A stretch of 35,299 bases of DNA from Cyclobacteriaceae bacterium SS2. GTDB lineage: Bacteria > Bacteroidota > Bacteroidia > Cytophagales > Cyclobacteriaceae. A model generated the notes under the pieces. It did no database searches. It was given only the letters and a program-made list of their open reading frames with translations, and was not told the origin of the DNA. The stretch lies in NCBI GenBank assembly GCA_019192515.1, contig JAHCMM010000010.1, positions 3,393 through 38,691 of the forward strand, in the 5' to 3' direction. Below are positions 19,337 through 26,964 of the stretch, piece by piece (position 1 is the stretch's first letter; the number at the start of each line of letters is the position of its first letter). Made by a program: the position numbers and the translations under genes.

Positions 19337-19354
19337 ATCACTACTAATAGCTAT
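19337..19354. promoter_or_regulatory. ATCACTA-N4 operator-like element copy 2 (ATCACTACTAATAGCTAT)
   Basis: 14-bp core ATCACTACTARTAG shared with copies 1 and 3. Confidence 0.6.
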
Positions 19355-19356
19355 TG

Positions 19357-19374
19357 ATCACTACTAGTAGTGAT
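19357..19374. promoter_or_regulatory. ATCACTA-N4 operator-like element copy 3, perfect palindrome ATCACTACTAGTAGTGAT
   Basis: Perfect 18-bp palindrome read from sequence. Confidence 0.7.
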
Positions 19375-19402
19375 TTCTGGGATAGAGATCATGAGGCTAT
19401 AC

Positions 19403-19430
19403 AAAAAAAGGGACCCTTTTGGATCCCTTT
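19403..19430 (-). terminator. rho-independent terminator downstream of ferritin
   Basis: Minus strand AAAGGGATCC-AAAA-GGGTCCCTTTTTTT stem-loop plus T tract. Confidence 0.75.
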
Positions 19431-19454
19431 AAACAAGATTTTTTGGTTTAAGAA

Positions 19455-19985
19455 TTACTCTCCACCATCATACTCAATGCTGAGAATTCTTTCTTCGATC
19501 ATTCCGATCGCAAGTTTTTCGTTACCGAAAACATCAAAAAGCTCAACACATTTTCTGGCTACGAATTCTTCTTCGATCTGCTCTTGCACAAACCATCTCA
19601 AAAATTCTTCAGTAGCAATATCTCCCTGCTTTCTGGCCAACCTAACCAAATCATGAATGGATTCAGTTACTGAGATCTCATTTTCCAAAGCTTTTTCGAA
19701 AACTGATTTCAATGAAGAAAACTCATGTTCTACCTCGTCGATTGTGGGAGAAGTAGCTTCTGCTTCCATATCGGCCAGGTAGTGAAAAAACTTAAGTTGG
19801 TGACCGCGCTCTTCATCTGATTGCTTAAAGAAGAACTTTGCACAGTTGTCATATCCGCGTACATCACACCATCCTGCCATCGCTAAGTAAGCTGATGAGG
19901 AAGTAGCTTCAATTTTGATTTGCTTATTGATTCGCTCTATGATTTCTTCTTTCAATACGGACTGGCTTCTAATTATGTCTTTCAT
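19455..19985 (-). CDS. ferritin
   Basis: Four-helix ferritin with Glu/His ligands (EATSSSAYLAMAGWCDVRGYDNCAKFFFKQSDEERGHQLKFFHYL; FVQEQIEEE). Confidence 0.95.
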   Translation of the reverse strand: MKDIIRSQSVLKEEIIERINKQIKIEATSSSAYLAMAGWCDVRGYDNCAKFFFKQSDEERGHQLKFFHYLADMEAEATSPTIDEVEHEFSSLKSVFEKALENEISVTESIHDLVRLARKQGDIATEEFLRWFVQEQIEEEFVARKCVELFDVFGNEKLAIGMIEERILSIEYDGGE

Positions 19986-20110
19986 AGTATTTTCTATTTA
20001 TAATGAACCTGAAAGGAACACTGTATTTTCCTTACTATTCCTGGGATTAAACTACAAATGAACACCAAAGGTTGGTGAAAAAACAGTTGAAAAACCAATT
20101 TATAATCAGT

Positions 20111-20491
20111 CTAATTAGACTTGATCAGTGCTCCCTTACGGATGATTTCTTTGTGGATAAGACTATTCAGCTCTAGCATGGCAAATGTTCCGGCAAATAA
20201 ATCCTTCAATTCAAGGATTTCCTGGATAGTAAAAACAAAAAGCCTGTCACAGTGCGGCATACTGACAATCTCAATGTCAGGAGTATCACTGGCTAATAGC
20301 TTTGTCAGGTCAATCTTTTGAATTTTCCTACGGAAGGAAATCAGCTCACATGCTCTGAATTCTATTTGATCCTGATTGAAAGAAAGGATATACTTTCCCT
20401 GCGCATCGCATTGCGTAATGCTTGCATTGGAAGTTTGAAACAGAACTTCCCGAGATGAAATTGTATGTGACTCAGCTAGATTTTCGGACAT
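20111..20491 (-). CDS. conserved hypothetical protein in iron locus
   Basis: 126-aa ORF; start overlaps the upstream small Cys-rich ORF by 16 nt. Confidence 0.65.
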   Translation of the reverse strand: MSENLAESHTISSREVLFQTSNASITQCDAQGKYILSFNQDQIEFRACELISFRRKIQKIDLTKLLASDTPDIEIVSMPHCDRLFVFTIQEILELKDLFAGTFAMLELNSLIHKEIIRKGALIKSN

Positions 20492-20631
20492 TTCTTACAG
20501 TGCCTTCCCTTCTTTTTATACTTCTTGCAGCATTTTTTAAAGACGCATTCCTCAGAATGCCCAGGGAGATGCTTACCATCTAGTAGATGGAATCTATCTT
20601 CTTCCTGGTTTATATAGTCTTTCAAATACAC
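20476..20631 (-). CDS. 51-aa Lys/Cys-rich putative metal-binding small protein (GTG start), absent from ORF track
   Basis: VYLKDYINQEEDRFHLLDGKHLPGHSEECVFKKCCKKYKKKGRHCKKCPKI; in-frame TGA just upstream of GTG; five Cys and four His in 51 aa; overlaps next gene. Confidence 0.6.
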   Translation of the reverse strand: MYLKDYINQEEDRFHLLDGKHLPGHSEECVFKKCCKKYKKKGRHCKKCPKI

Positions 20632-20680
20632 TACTCACTCAATTTAACCACAAAGTTGGCTCGAAAAATTTTTGGATTCA

Positions 20681-20698
20681 ATCGCTACCCCTAGCTAA
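20681..20698. promoter_or_regulatory. ATCACTA-N4 operator-like element copy 4 (ATCGCTACCCCTAGCTAA)
   Basis: 50 nt upstream of the small Cys-rich ORF; aligns to the other copies. Confidence 0.5.
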
Positions 20699-20704
20699 AT
20701 CTAT

Positions 20705-20722
20705 ATCACTAGAACTAGCTAG
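20705..20722. promoter_or_regulatory. ATCACTA-N4 operator-like element copy 5 (ATCACTAGAACTAGCTAG)
   Basis: 24 bp from copy 4; overlaps the end of the FeoB-associated ORF. Confidence 0.55.
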
Positions 20723-20861
20723 TCGATCCCCTGGAAACTTGGTTTACCGCGCATTTTTCACAACCAGGGGATTCTTTCCCTTTGATAGATCTGAAAAGCT
20801 TACGCCCCAGGAAGAAGCCTGATAAGACAAATAAACCGATAACGATAATCGTTTGAATCAT
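20715..20861 (-). CDS. FeoB-associated Cys-rich membrane protein
   Basis: MIQTIIVIGLFVLSGFFLGRKLFRSIKGKESPGCEKCAVNQVSRGSTS; one TM plus CxxC; ATGA overlap with feoB stop. Confidence 0.8.
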   Translation of the reverse strand: MIQTIIVIGLFVLSGFFLGRKLFRSIKGKESPGCEKCAVNQVSRGSTS

Positions 20862-22822
20862 TTCAGTATTTGATACGTAATCAATGCCGCTAAATAAGCC
20901 ATGGCTGTCATGTAGATGAGTTGCAACAATGGCCATTTCCATTTTTTCGTTTCTCTCAATACCACGGCAAGTGTACTCATACACTGCATGGCAAAAGCAT
21001 AAAACACCATCAAAGAAAGACCCGATGCCAGGTTATAAACTGGCTTTCCTGTTTCAGGATTCTGTTCTTTCCTCATGCGCTGGATCAATGTTTCGTCCGC
21101 TTCAAAATTTTCACCAACACTATAAATAGTTGCCATTGATCCTACAAATACTTCTCTCGCTGCAAATGATGTGATCAGTGCAATGCCTATCTGCCAGTTA
21201 TAACCCAAAGGACGAATGGCGGGTTCCATGGCATGGCCTAAAATTCCAATATAGGAATTGGATAGACTTACAGAGGCCACCTTTTTTTCATAAGCATTTA
21301 CATCTTCCTGGGTTACAGGTTCGGGAATCTTATCAACAGCTTGCTGAATCCGATCTCCGGGGCCATAGGATGCCAATACCCATAAAATGATAGAGATCGA
21401 GAAAATGACTTTTCCCGCATCGAAGACAAAGAGCCGTACTTTTTCCCACAAAGTGATGGCGAGGTTGTTCCACCTGGGCATCCTATAGTATGGAAGCTCC
21501 ATCACCAGGAAGCTCTTCTGCTTTGCTTTGATGATCCATTTAAAAACAAAAGCGGCTAAAAGAGCCCCAAGCAAACCAATCAGGTACATCGCTAGCAAAG
21601 CCAACCCTTGTAATTTGAATGGGCCTATGGTTTGATTGGGGATGACCAAAGCAATAAGTAATGTATAAACCGGTAGTCTGGCCGAGCAGCTCATCAAAGG
21701 TGTGACCATGATAGTGATCAGGCGCTCTTTCCAGTTTTCTATGGTCCTGGTAGCCATGATGGCAGGGATGGCACATGCCACACCCGAAATCAAAGGCACT
21801 ACACTTCGACCATTCAACCCAAAGGGCCTCATGATCTTGTCCATGATAAATACCACCCGGGCCATGTAGCCACTTTCTTCGAGGATAAATATGAAAGCGA
21901 AGAGGAGGGTAATCTGAGGTATGAAAATTAAAACACCACCCAGTCCCGGTATAATGCCTTCAGCGATAAGGCTGGTGAGAACACCTTCCGGCAGGTTGTT
22001 GATGACCCATTGACTCAGACTCAGAAATAGTGTATCGATCAGATCCATAGGCCACTCAGCCCATGCGTAGATAGCCTGAAAGATCACCATCAACACACCC
22101 AGGAAAAGAACGAAGCCGAGCAAAGGATGCGTAATGATTTTGTCGGCCATCCGTTGGCGTTTCAACATCGACCGCTTGGTCGGTTCCTGCCTGACCACAA
22201 ACTTCAGGATATTGTTGATCTTTCGATATCTTTCTTCAACCAGTTGTTTTTGACGGTGCGGGTCAGTGATCAGGAAATGACCTTTTTCAAACTCACCTTC
22301 TATGAAGGAAGAACCTGGGATGTTAGAATCTTCGGATACTGTTTCAGCAATTAGCTGATCCATTCCCTGTCCAGTCCTGGCATTCACAGGCACGATCTTC
22401 ACTCCCCCAAGTACCTCACTAAGCTTTTCGTAGTCAATGACAACTCCTTTTTTGGCAGCAATGTCTGACATGTTCAGTGCAAGGATCACCGGTAGCCCCA
22501 GGTCCATTACCTGGGTGAAGAGCAATAGATTCCTTTCGAGGTTTGAGGCATCTGCCACTACAATGATTCTGTCCGGGTAATCAGCATGAGTAGGATCACT
22601 CAATATATCATAGACGATCTGCTCGTCCTGAGTTTTGGCATACAGGCTGTAAGTACCTGGCAGGTCAAGAATATGATGGGATCCCTTGCTTGTTTTCAGC
22701 AAGCCGGATTTCTTATCAACGGTGACACCGGGAAAGTTTCCAATTTTCTGATTGAGGCCAGTTAACCGGTTAAATATGGAAGTTTTGCCTGAGTTGGGAT
22801 TCCCAACTAATGAAATTTTCAT
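20858..22822 (-). CDS. feoB: ferrous iron transport protein B
   Basis: GNPNSGKTSIFNRLTG G1, VDKKSG, DLPGTYSL G3, NMSD G4, and the FeoB permease core. Confidence 0.97.
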   Translation of the reverse strand: MKISLVGNPNSGKTSIFNRLTGLNQKIGNFPGVTVDKKSGLLKTSKGSHHILDLPGTYSLYAKTQDEQIVYDILSDPTHADYPDRIIVVADASNLERNLLLFTQVMDLGLPVILALNMSDIAAKKGVVIDYEKLSEVLGGVKIVPVNARTGQGMDQLIAETVSEDSNIPGSSFIEGEFEKGHFLITDPHRQKQLVEERYRKINNILKFVVRQEPTKRSMLKRQRMADKIITHPLLGFVLFLGVLMVIFQAIYAWAEWPMDLIDTLFLSLSQWVINNLPEGVLTSLIAEGIIPGLGGVLIFIPQITLLFAFIFILEESGYMARVVFIMDKIMRPFGLNGRSVVPLISGVACAIPAIMATRTIENWKERLITIMVTPLMSCSARLPVYTLLIALVIPNQTIGPFKLQGLALLAMYLIGLLGALLAAFVFKWIIKAKQKSFLVMELPYYRMPRWNNLAITLWEKVRLFVFDAGKVIFSISIILWVLASYGPGDRIQQAVDKIPEPVTQEDVNAYEKKVASVSLSNSYIGILGHAMEPAIRPLGYNWQIGIALITSFAAREVFVGSMATIYSVGENFEADETLIQRMRKEQNPETGKPVYNLASGLSLMVFYAFAMQCMSTLAVVLRETKKWKWPLLQLIYMTAMAYLAALITYQILK

Positions 22823-23040
22823 CCTATTTGGACTTCAACCAATGACGCTTCCTCTTTTCTGAGGGATAGGGTATAGCCATCAATATCAACAGCAATGGGA
22901 TCACCAAAGGGTGCCTTGAAAATCACTGAAACAGATTTACCGGGATATAATCCCATATCCGTCAGCTTGGAAGTCAGTCCATTTTCAGTGATACTTTGTA
23001 TGGTCACCTGTTGATTAAGCTTTAGACTATCGAGTGTCAA
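22819..23040 (-). CDS. feoA: ferrous iron transport protein A
   Basis: SH3-like FeoA (LTDMGLYPGKSVSVIFKAPFGDPIAVDIDGYTLSLRKEEASLVEV); 4-nt overlap with feoB. Confidence 0.95.
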   Translation of the reverse strand: MTLDSLKLNQQVTIQSITENGLTSKLTDMGLYPGKSVSVIFKAPFGDPIAVDIDGYTLSLRKEEASLVEVQIG

Positions 23041-23116
23041 ATTTATTCTTAATTAATTATTATTAGAGCTGAATCTAAAAAGCTACAAATCTACCGCATC
23101 GAGGGATGGATTTACA

Positions 23117-23134
23117 ATAGCTATTCCTAGTGAT
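23117..23134. promoter_or_regulatory. ATCACTA-N4 operator-like element copy 6 (reverse strand ATCACTAGGAATAGCTAT)
   Basis: 77 nt upstream of feoA start; same 18-bp layout. Confidence 0.55.
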
Positions 23135-23144
23135 AATTGATGCA

Positions 23145-23783
23145 TCAGATCTTTACCAGACCTGTTTCCATGGCATAAACGATCAGTTCAGTAGGGGATT
23201 TCAGATTCAATTTCTTTAAAATGTTTTTTCTGTGTGAGTTGATGGTGTGAACGCTTACATAGAGTTCGTCAGCAATTTCCGTGGTCTTGTAACCTTTCGT
23301 AATCAGTTTCAATACTTCATACTCACGCTGTGACAACACGGTGGGATCGCAATTAATTTCCTTTTCTTCTTCCTGATCCATTAATGTGTCCAGCACCCTG
23401 TTGCAATAAAAGCGAGCGTCTTTGGAAACGGATTTGATGGCACTTAGGATTTCATCTTTGCTACAGCTTTTTGTTACAATCCCTTTGATGCCAAGATCCA
23501 GCAACGATTGTATATGTTCTTTCTTACTTTCATTTGTGATGATCAGTAGTTTAGACGCATCCGAGTCTATTACCTCTTTCATCAGCGCTAAATGAGAAGA
23601 ATCCTTGCTCTGATAGTCCATGATCAAAACATTGGGATGTCTTTCAGCAGTTTCTTTGATAAGCTGTCTGGTATCATCCACGGTTCCAAGCAGCGAAAGA
23701 CCCGGATCAGCTTCGATCATGCGTATCAATCCTTCACGAGTGAGGTATTGAAAGTCAGAAATGAGCACACTAATTGGTTCCAT
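23145..23783 (-). CDS. LuxR/NarL-family response regulator
   Basis: Receiver with VLIMDY phospho-Asp; LSQREYEVLKLITKGYKTTEIADELYVSVHTINSHRKNILKKL HTH. Confidence 0.93.
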   Translation of the reverse strand: MEPISVLISDFQYLTREGLIRMIEADPGLSLLGTVDDTRQLIKETAERHPNVLIMDYQSKDSSHLALMKEVIDSDASKLLIITNESKKEHIQSLLDLGIKGIVTKSCSKDEILSAIKSVSKDARFYCNRVLDTLMDQEEEKEINCDPTVLSQREYEVLKLITKGYKTTEIADELYVSVHTINSHRKNILKKLNLKSPTELIVYAMETGLVKI

Positions 23784-23785
23784 TA

Positions 23786-23802
23786 TTTAGAATCGTTCTA
23801 AA
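23786..23802. promoter_or_regulatory. Fur/PerR-like inverted repeat TTTAGAATCGTTCTAAA
   Basis: Immediately upstream of the response regulator start; TTTAGAA-TCG-TTCTAAA perfect arms. Confidence 0.5.
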
Positions 23803-23956
23803 CTACAAACCTAATACCATTTCATCGATTTGTTTTCCCTGTCATTCGATTTTTATCAGACACCACTAAAAATTGTCATTAATTCAGGCTGATTCGGGCA
23901 TTCTACCTATAAATTGAACAGGTTTGAATAATTTTAGGTCATAAAAAAACAGACAG

Positions 23957-25363
23957 ATGGAATATAGGCTGGAGCACGATACCATGGGTGAGGTAAAAGT
24001 CCCCGCAGACAAATACTGGGGAGCTCAAACTCAACGGTCAAGAGAGAATTTTAAAATTGGAGGCGCCAATATGCAGATGCCTCTTGAAATCATCAGGGCA
24101 TTTGCAATTTTGAAGAAATCCGCAGCGGAGGCCAATCAACAACTTGGAGTTTTGCCGGAGAAAAAAGCGAAATTGATTGGTCAGGTTTGTGATGAGATCC
24201 TTGCTGGTAAGTTGGATGATGAGTTTCCGCTGGTAGTTTGGCAAACAGGCTCAGGCACTCAGTCGAATATGAATTGTAACGAAGTGATTGCCAACAGAGC
24301 TCATGTAATAGGAGGAGGTAAGCTGAGTGATAAAGAAAAGACCATCCACCCCAATGATGATGTAAATAAGAGTCAGTCCTCAAATGATACATTTCCTACG
24401 GCGATGCACATTGCTTCCTACCAGATACTGGTGGAGCAGACGTTACCAAAAGTGAAAAAGCTGAGGGATACTCTTCATAAGAAATCCACCGCCTTTATGG
24501 ATGTGGTGAAAATCGGCAGAACCCATTTCATGGATGCAACTCCACTGAGTCTGGGTCAGGAATTTTCCGGATACGTTTCACAGATAGATCATGCCATCAA
24601 GGCGATTGAAAATACATTTGACCATCTGTCAGAGCTGGCCCTGGGTGGTACCGCTGTTGGTACGGGACTCAATACACCTGCAGGATATGATAAATTGGTC
24701 GCAGAAAAAATTGCCGGCAATTCTGGTCTTCCTTTTAAGACAGCTGACAACAAGTTCGAAGCCCTGGCCGCGCATGATGCCATCGTGGAAACCCATGGAG
24801 CACTAAAGCAACTGGCTGTCAGCCTGTTTAAGATTGCCAATGACATCAGAATGCTGGCTTCCGGACCAAGAAGTGGGATTGGAGAAATTTTGATTCCGGA
24901 AAATGAGCCTGGTTCATCCATTATGCCGGGTAAAGTAAACCCAACACAGTGTGAGGCTCTGACCATGGTATGTGCTCAGGTACTGGGCAATGATGTGGCC
25001 ATTGCCAGTGGAGGTATTTATGGACATTTCGAACTGAATGTGTTTAAGCCTATGATGGTATACAACCTGCTTACCAGTGCACGATTGTTGGGCGATGCCT
25101 GTGAGTCATTCAATGACCACTGTGCAATCGGTATTGAGCCCAATCATCCGGTGATCAAAGAGAAACTGGAAAGTTCTTTGATGCTGGTGACTGCGTTGAA
25201 TACACACATTGGATATGAAAATGCAGCCAAGATTGCCAAGAAAGCACATAAGGAAGGAACCACCCTTCGGAAGGCGGCTATTGAGCTTGGATTACTCACC
25301 TCAGAGCAGTTTGACGAGTGGGTTAAGCCTGAAGATATGATAGGTTCATTGAAGAAAAGCTAA
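23957..25363 (+). CDS. fumC: class II fumarate hydratase
   Basis: [33 protein letters not shown] signatures. Confidence 0.96.
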   Translation: MEYRLEHDTMGEVKVPADKYWGAQTQRSRENFKIGGANMQMPLEIIRAFAILKKSAAEANQQLGVLPEKKAKLIGQVCDEILAGKLDDEFPLVVWQTGSGTQSNMNCNEVIANRAHVIGGGKLSDKEKTIHPNDDVNKSQSSNDTFPTAMHIASYQILVEQTLPKVKKLRDTLHKKSTAFMDVVKIGRTHFMDATPLSLGQEFSGYVSQIDHAIKAIENTFDHLSELALGGTAVGTGLNTPAGYDKLVAEKIAGNSGLPFKTADNKFEALAAHDAIVETHGALKQLAVSLFKIANDIRMLASGPRSGIGEILIPENEPGSSIMPGKVNPTQCEALTMVCAQVLGNDVAIASGGIYGHFELNVFKPMMVYNLLTSARLLGDACESFNDHCAIGIEPNHPVIKEKLESSLMLVTALNTHIGYENAAKIAKKAHKEGTTLRKAAIELGLLTSEQFDEWVKPEDMIGSLKKS

Positions 25364-25436
25364 ATTTGTTTTAAAATAAGTTATTTTAGTACCTGATACT
25401 GAATAAGCAAAGCATTAAATATCAACAGATTATATC

Positions 25437-26066
25437 ATGAAAAGACTTTTTATATTGTTTATTGGCCTGGCTGTAGCAATGGCATCTTTCGATGTAGCCG
25501 CTCAGGAAATGGATAAAAAGGAGAAGAAAGAATGGAAAAAGCGGGTAAAAAAGCTTGAACCGGAAGAGTATAAGGGGCTTATCGAGGAAAATCGATCATT
25601 AAAAAGCCAGGTTTCGTCGCTTAGAAACGAACTCAATGGCGTAGATCAGAAAATTTCTGAGAAGGATGATCAGATTGCTCAATACTCTGGTCAGATCTCT
25701 GATCTTAGAAATCAGCTGGCTCAGGCTCAGGCAAGGGCCCAGGCTGCAGCTTCCGCGCCTCGACCTCAACCAAGCGATGATGATGGTATCGATGAAAATG
25801 TAGGGGTTGTATTCAAAGTTCAGATCGGTGCTTACGCAAGCAAAGACCTGAGTCAATATACAGACAACTCAAAAAACTTCACTCAGGAAGAAGGTGAAGG
25901 GTTCAAGAGATTTACACTTGGTGTATTCAGAGATTACTGGAAAGCTGATACATTCAAAAAGTATTTAAGAGAAATGGGAGTAAAAGATGCATGGATCGTG
26001 TCTTTTAGAGATGGCCAGAGAGTGCCAATCAAGGAAGTGCTGGAAGGCATTACTGATAACTCATAA
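25437..26066 (+). CDS. secreted coiled-coil protein with SPOR-like C-terminus
   Basis: Signal peptide (ending FDVAAQ), coiled-coil 50-110, VFKVQIGAYASKD...GVFRDYWKADTFKKYLREMGVKDAWIVSF. Confidence 0.7.
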   Translation: MKRLFILFIGLAVAMASFDVAAQEMDKKEKKEWKKRVKKLEPEEYKGLIEENRSLKSQVSSLRNELNGVDQKISEKDDQIAQYSGQISDLRNQLAQAQARAQAAASAPRPQPSDDDGIDENVGVVFKVQIGAYASKDLSQYTDNSKNFTQEEGEGFKRFTLGVFRDYWKADTFKKYLREMGVKDAWIVSFRDGQRVPIKEVLEGITDNS

Positions 26067-26088
26067 CTCAGAAATTAACGATCAATTT

Positions 26089-26117
26089 AACCCTGGCAAA
26101 TCTGTCAGGGTTTTTTT
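26089..26117 (+). terminator. rho-independent terminator
   Basis: AACCCTGGCA-AATC-TGTCAGGGTT followed by T tract, after the SPOR-like gene. Confidence 0.8.
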
Positions 26118-26146
26118 GTGTTAATTTTGCGGTGACAATGTTTAAT

Positions 26147-26938
26147 ATGATTCACTATAAGTCGAAAGAAGAGATTGAAATAATGCGTGAAAGCGCATTG
26201 GTGGTGTCTAAAACACTGGCGATCCTGGCGGAGCATTTAGAGCCTGGAATCACACCACTTCAGCTGGACAAGATTGCGGAGGAATATATCAGGGATCAGG
26301 GTGCAGAACCTGGTTTTTTGGGGTTATACGATTATCCCAATACCATCATTACGTCTGTTAACGAGCAGGTCGTGCACGGTATCCCAACTGACAGACCACT
26401 GGAAGAGGGAGACATTGTAGGTATCGACTGTGGGGCACTGATGAATGGCTATTATGGTGATCATGCCTATACATTTGCTGTGGGCGAAATAGCACCTGAG
26501 GTAAAACAGCTGTTGGAGGTCACCAAAAAGAGCCTTTATCTTGGGATTGAACAAATGAGAGCAGGTAATCGCCTCGGTGATATTGGCTATGCTATTCAGT
26601 CCTATACCGAAAGCTTTGGCTATGGCGTGGTGCGTGAACTCGTCGGTCATGGCTTAGGCAAGAAAATGCATGAGTCACCTGAGGTACCAAATTATGGGAA
26701 GAGAGGGAGAGGACAATTGCTGAAAGAAGGCCTTGTGTTAGCGATTGAGCCTATGATAAACATGGGGACAAGGCGGGTAATTCAGTTATCTGACGGTTGG
26801 ACAATTGTGACTGCCGACAAGCGGCCCTCAGCGCATTTTGAACATGATGTGGCATTAGTAGATGGAAAAGCAGAGATCCTATCTACTTTTGATTTTATAG
26901 AAGAGACCCTCAAGAAGAAGGGAGCTTTAGTAGTATAA
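26147..26938 (+). CDS. map: type I methionine aminopeptidase
   Basis: MIHYKSKEEIEIMRES, VGIDCGALMNGYYGDHAYTF, GHGLGKKMHESPEVPNYG; start chosen at ATG 26147. Confidence 0.93.
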   Translation: MIHYKSKEEIEIMRESALVVSKTLAILAEHLEPGITPLQLDKIAEEYIRDQGAEPGFLGLYDYPNTIITSVNEQVVHGIPTDRPLEEGDIVGIDCGALMNGYYGDHAYTFAVGEIAPEVKQLLEVTKKSLYLGIEQMRAGNRLGDIGYAIQSYTESFGYGVVRELVGHGLGKKMHESPEVPNYGKRGRGQLLKEGLVLAIEPMINMGTRRVIQLSDGWTIVTADKRPSAHFEHDVALVDGKAEILSTFDFIEETLKKKGALVV

Positions 26939-26964
26939 TTTTTCACCGGACCTAAAAAGTTTAA

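Noticed and set aside
20108-20121. Palindrome AGTCTAATTAGACT at the end of the hypothetical gene 20111-20491
   Set aside because: No second copy, no T tract; AT-rich 14-bp palindromes are expected by chance at low frequency.
20152-20160. Isolated perfect DnaA box (TGTGGATAA, minus-strand TTATCCACA) inside a hypothetical gene
   Set aside because: Single copy within coding sequence with no nearby companions; not comparable to the 28.8-kb cluster.
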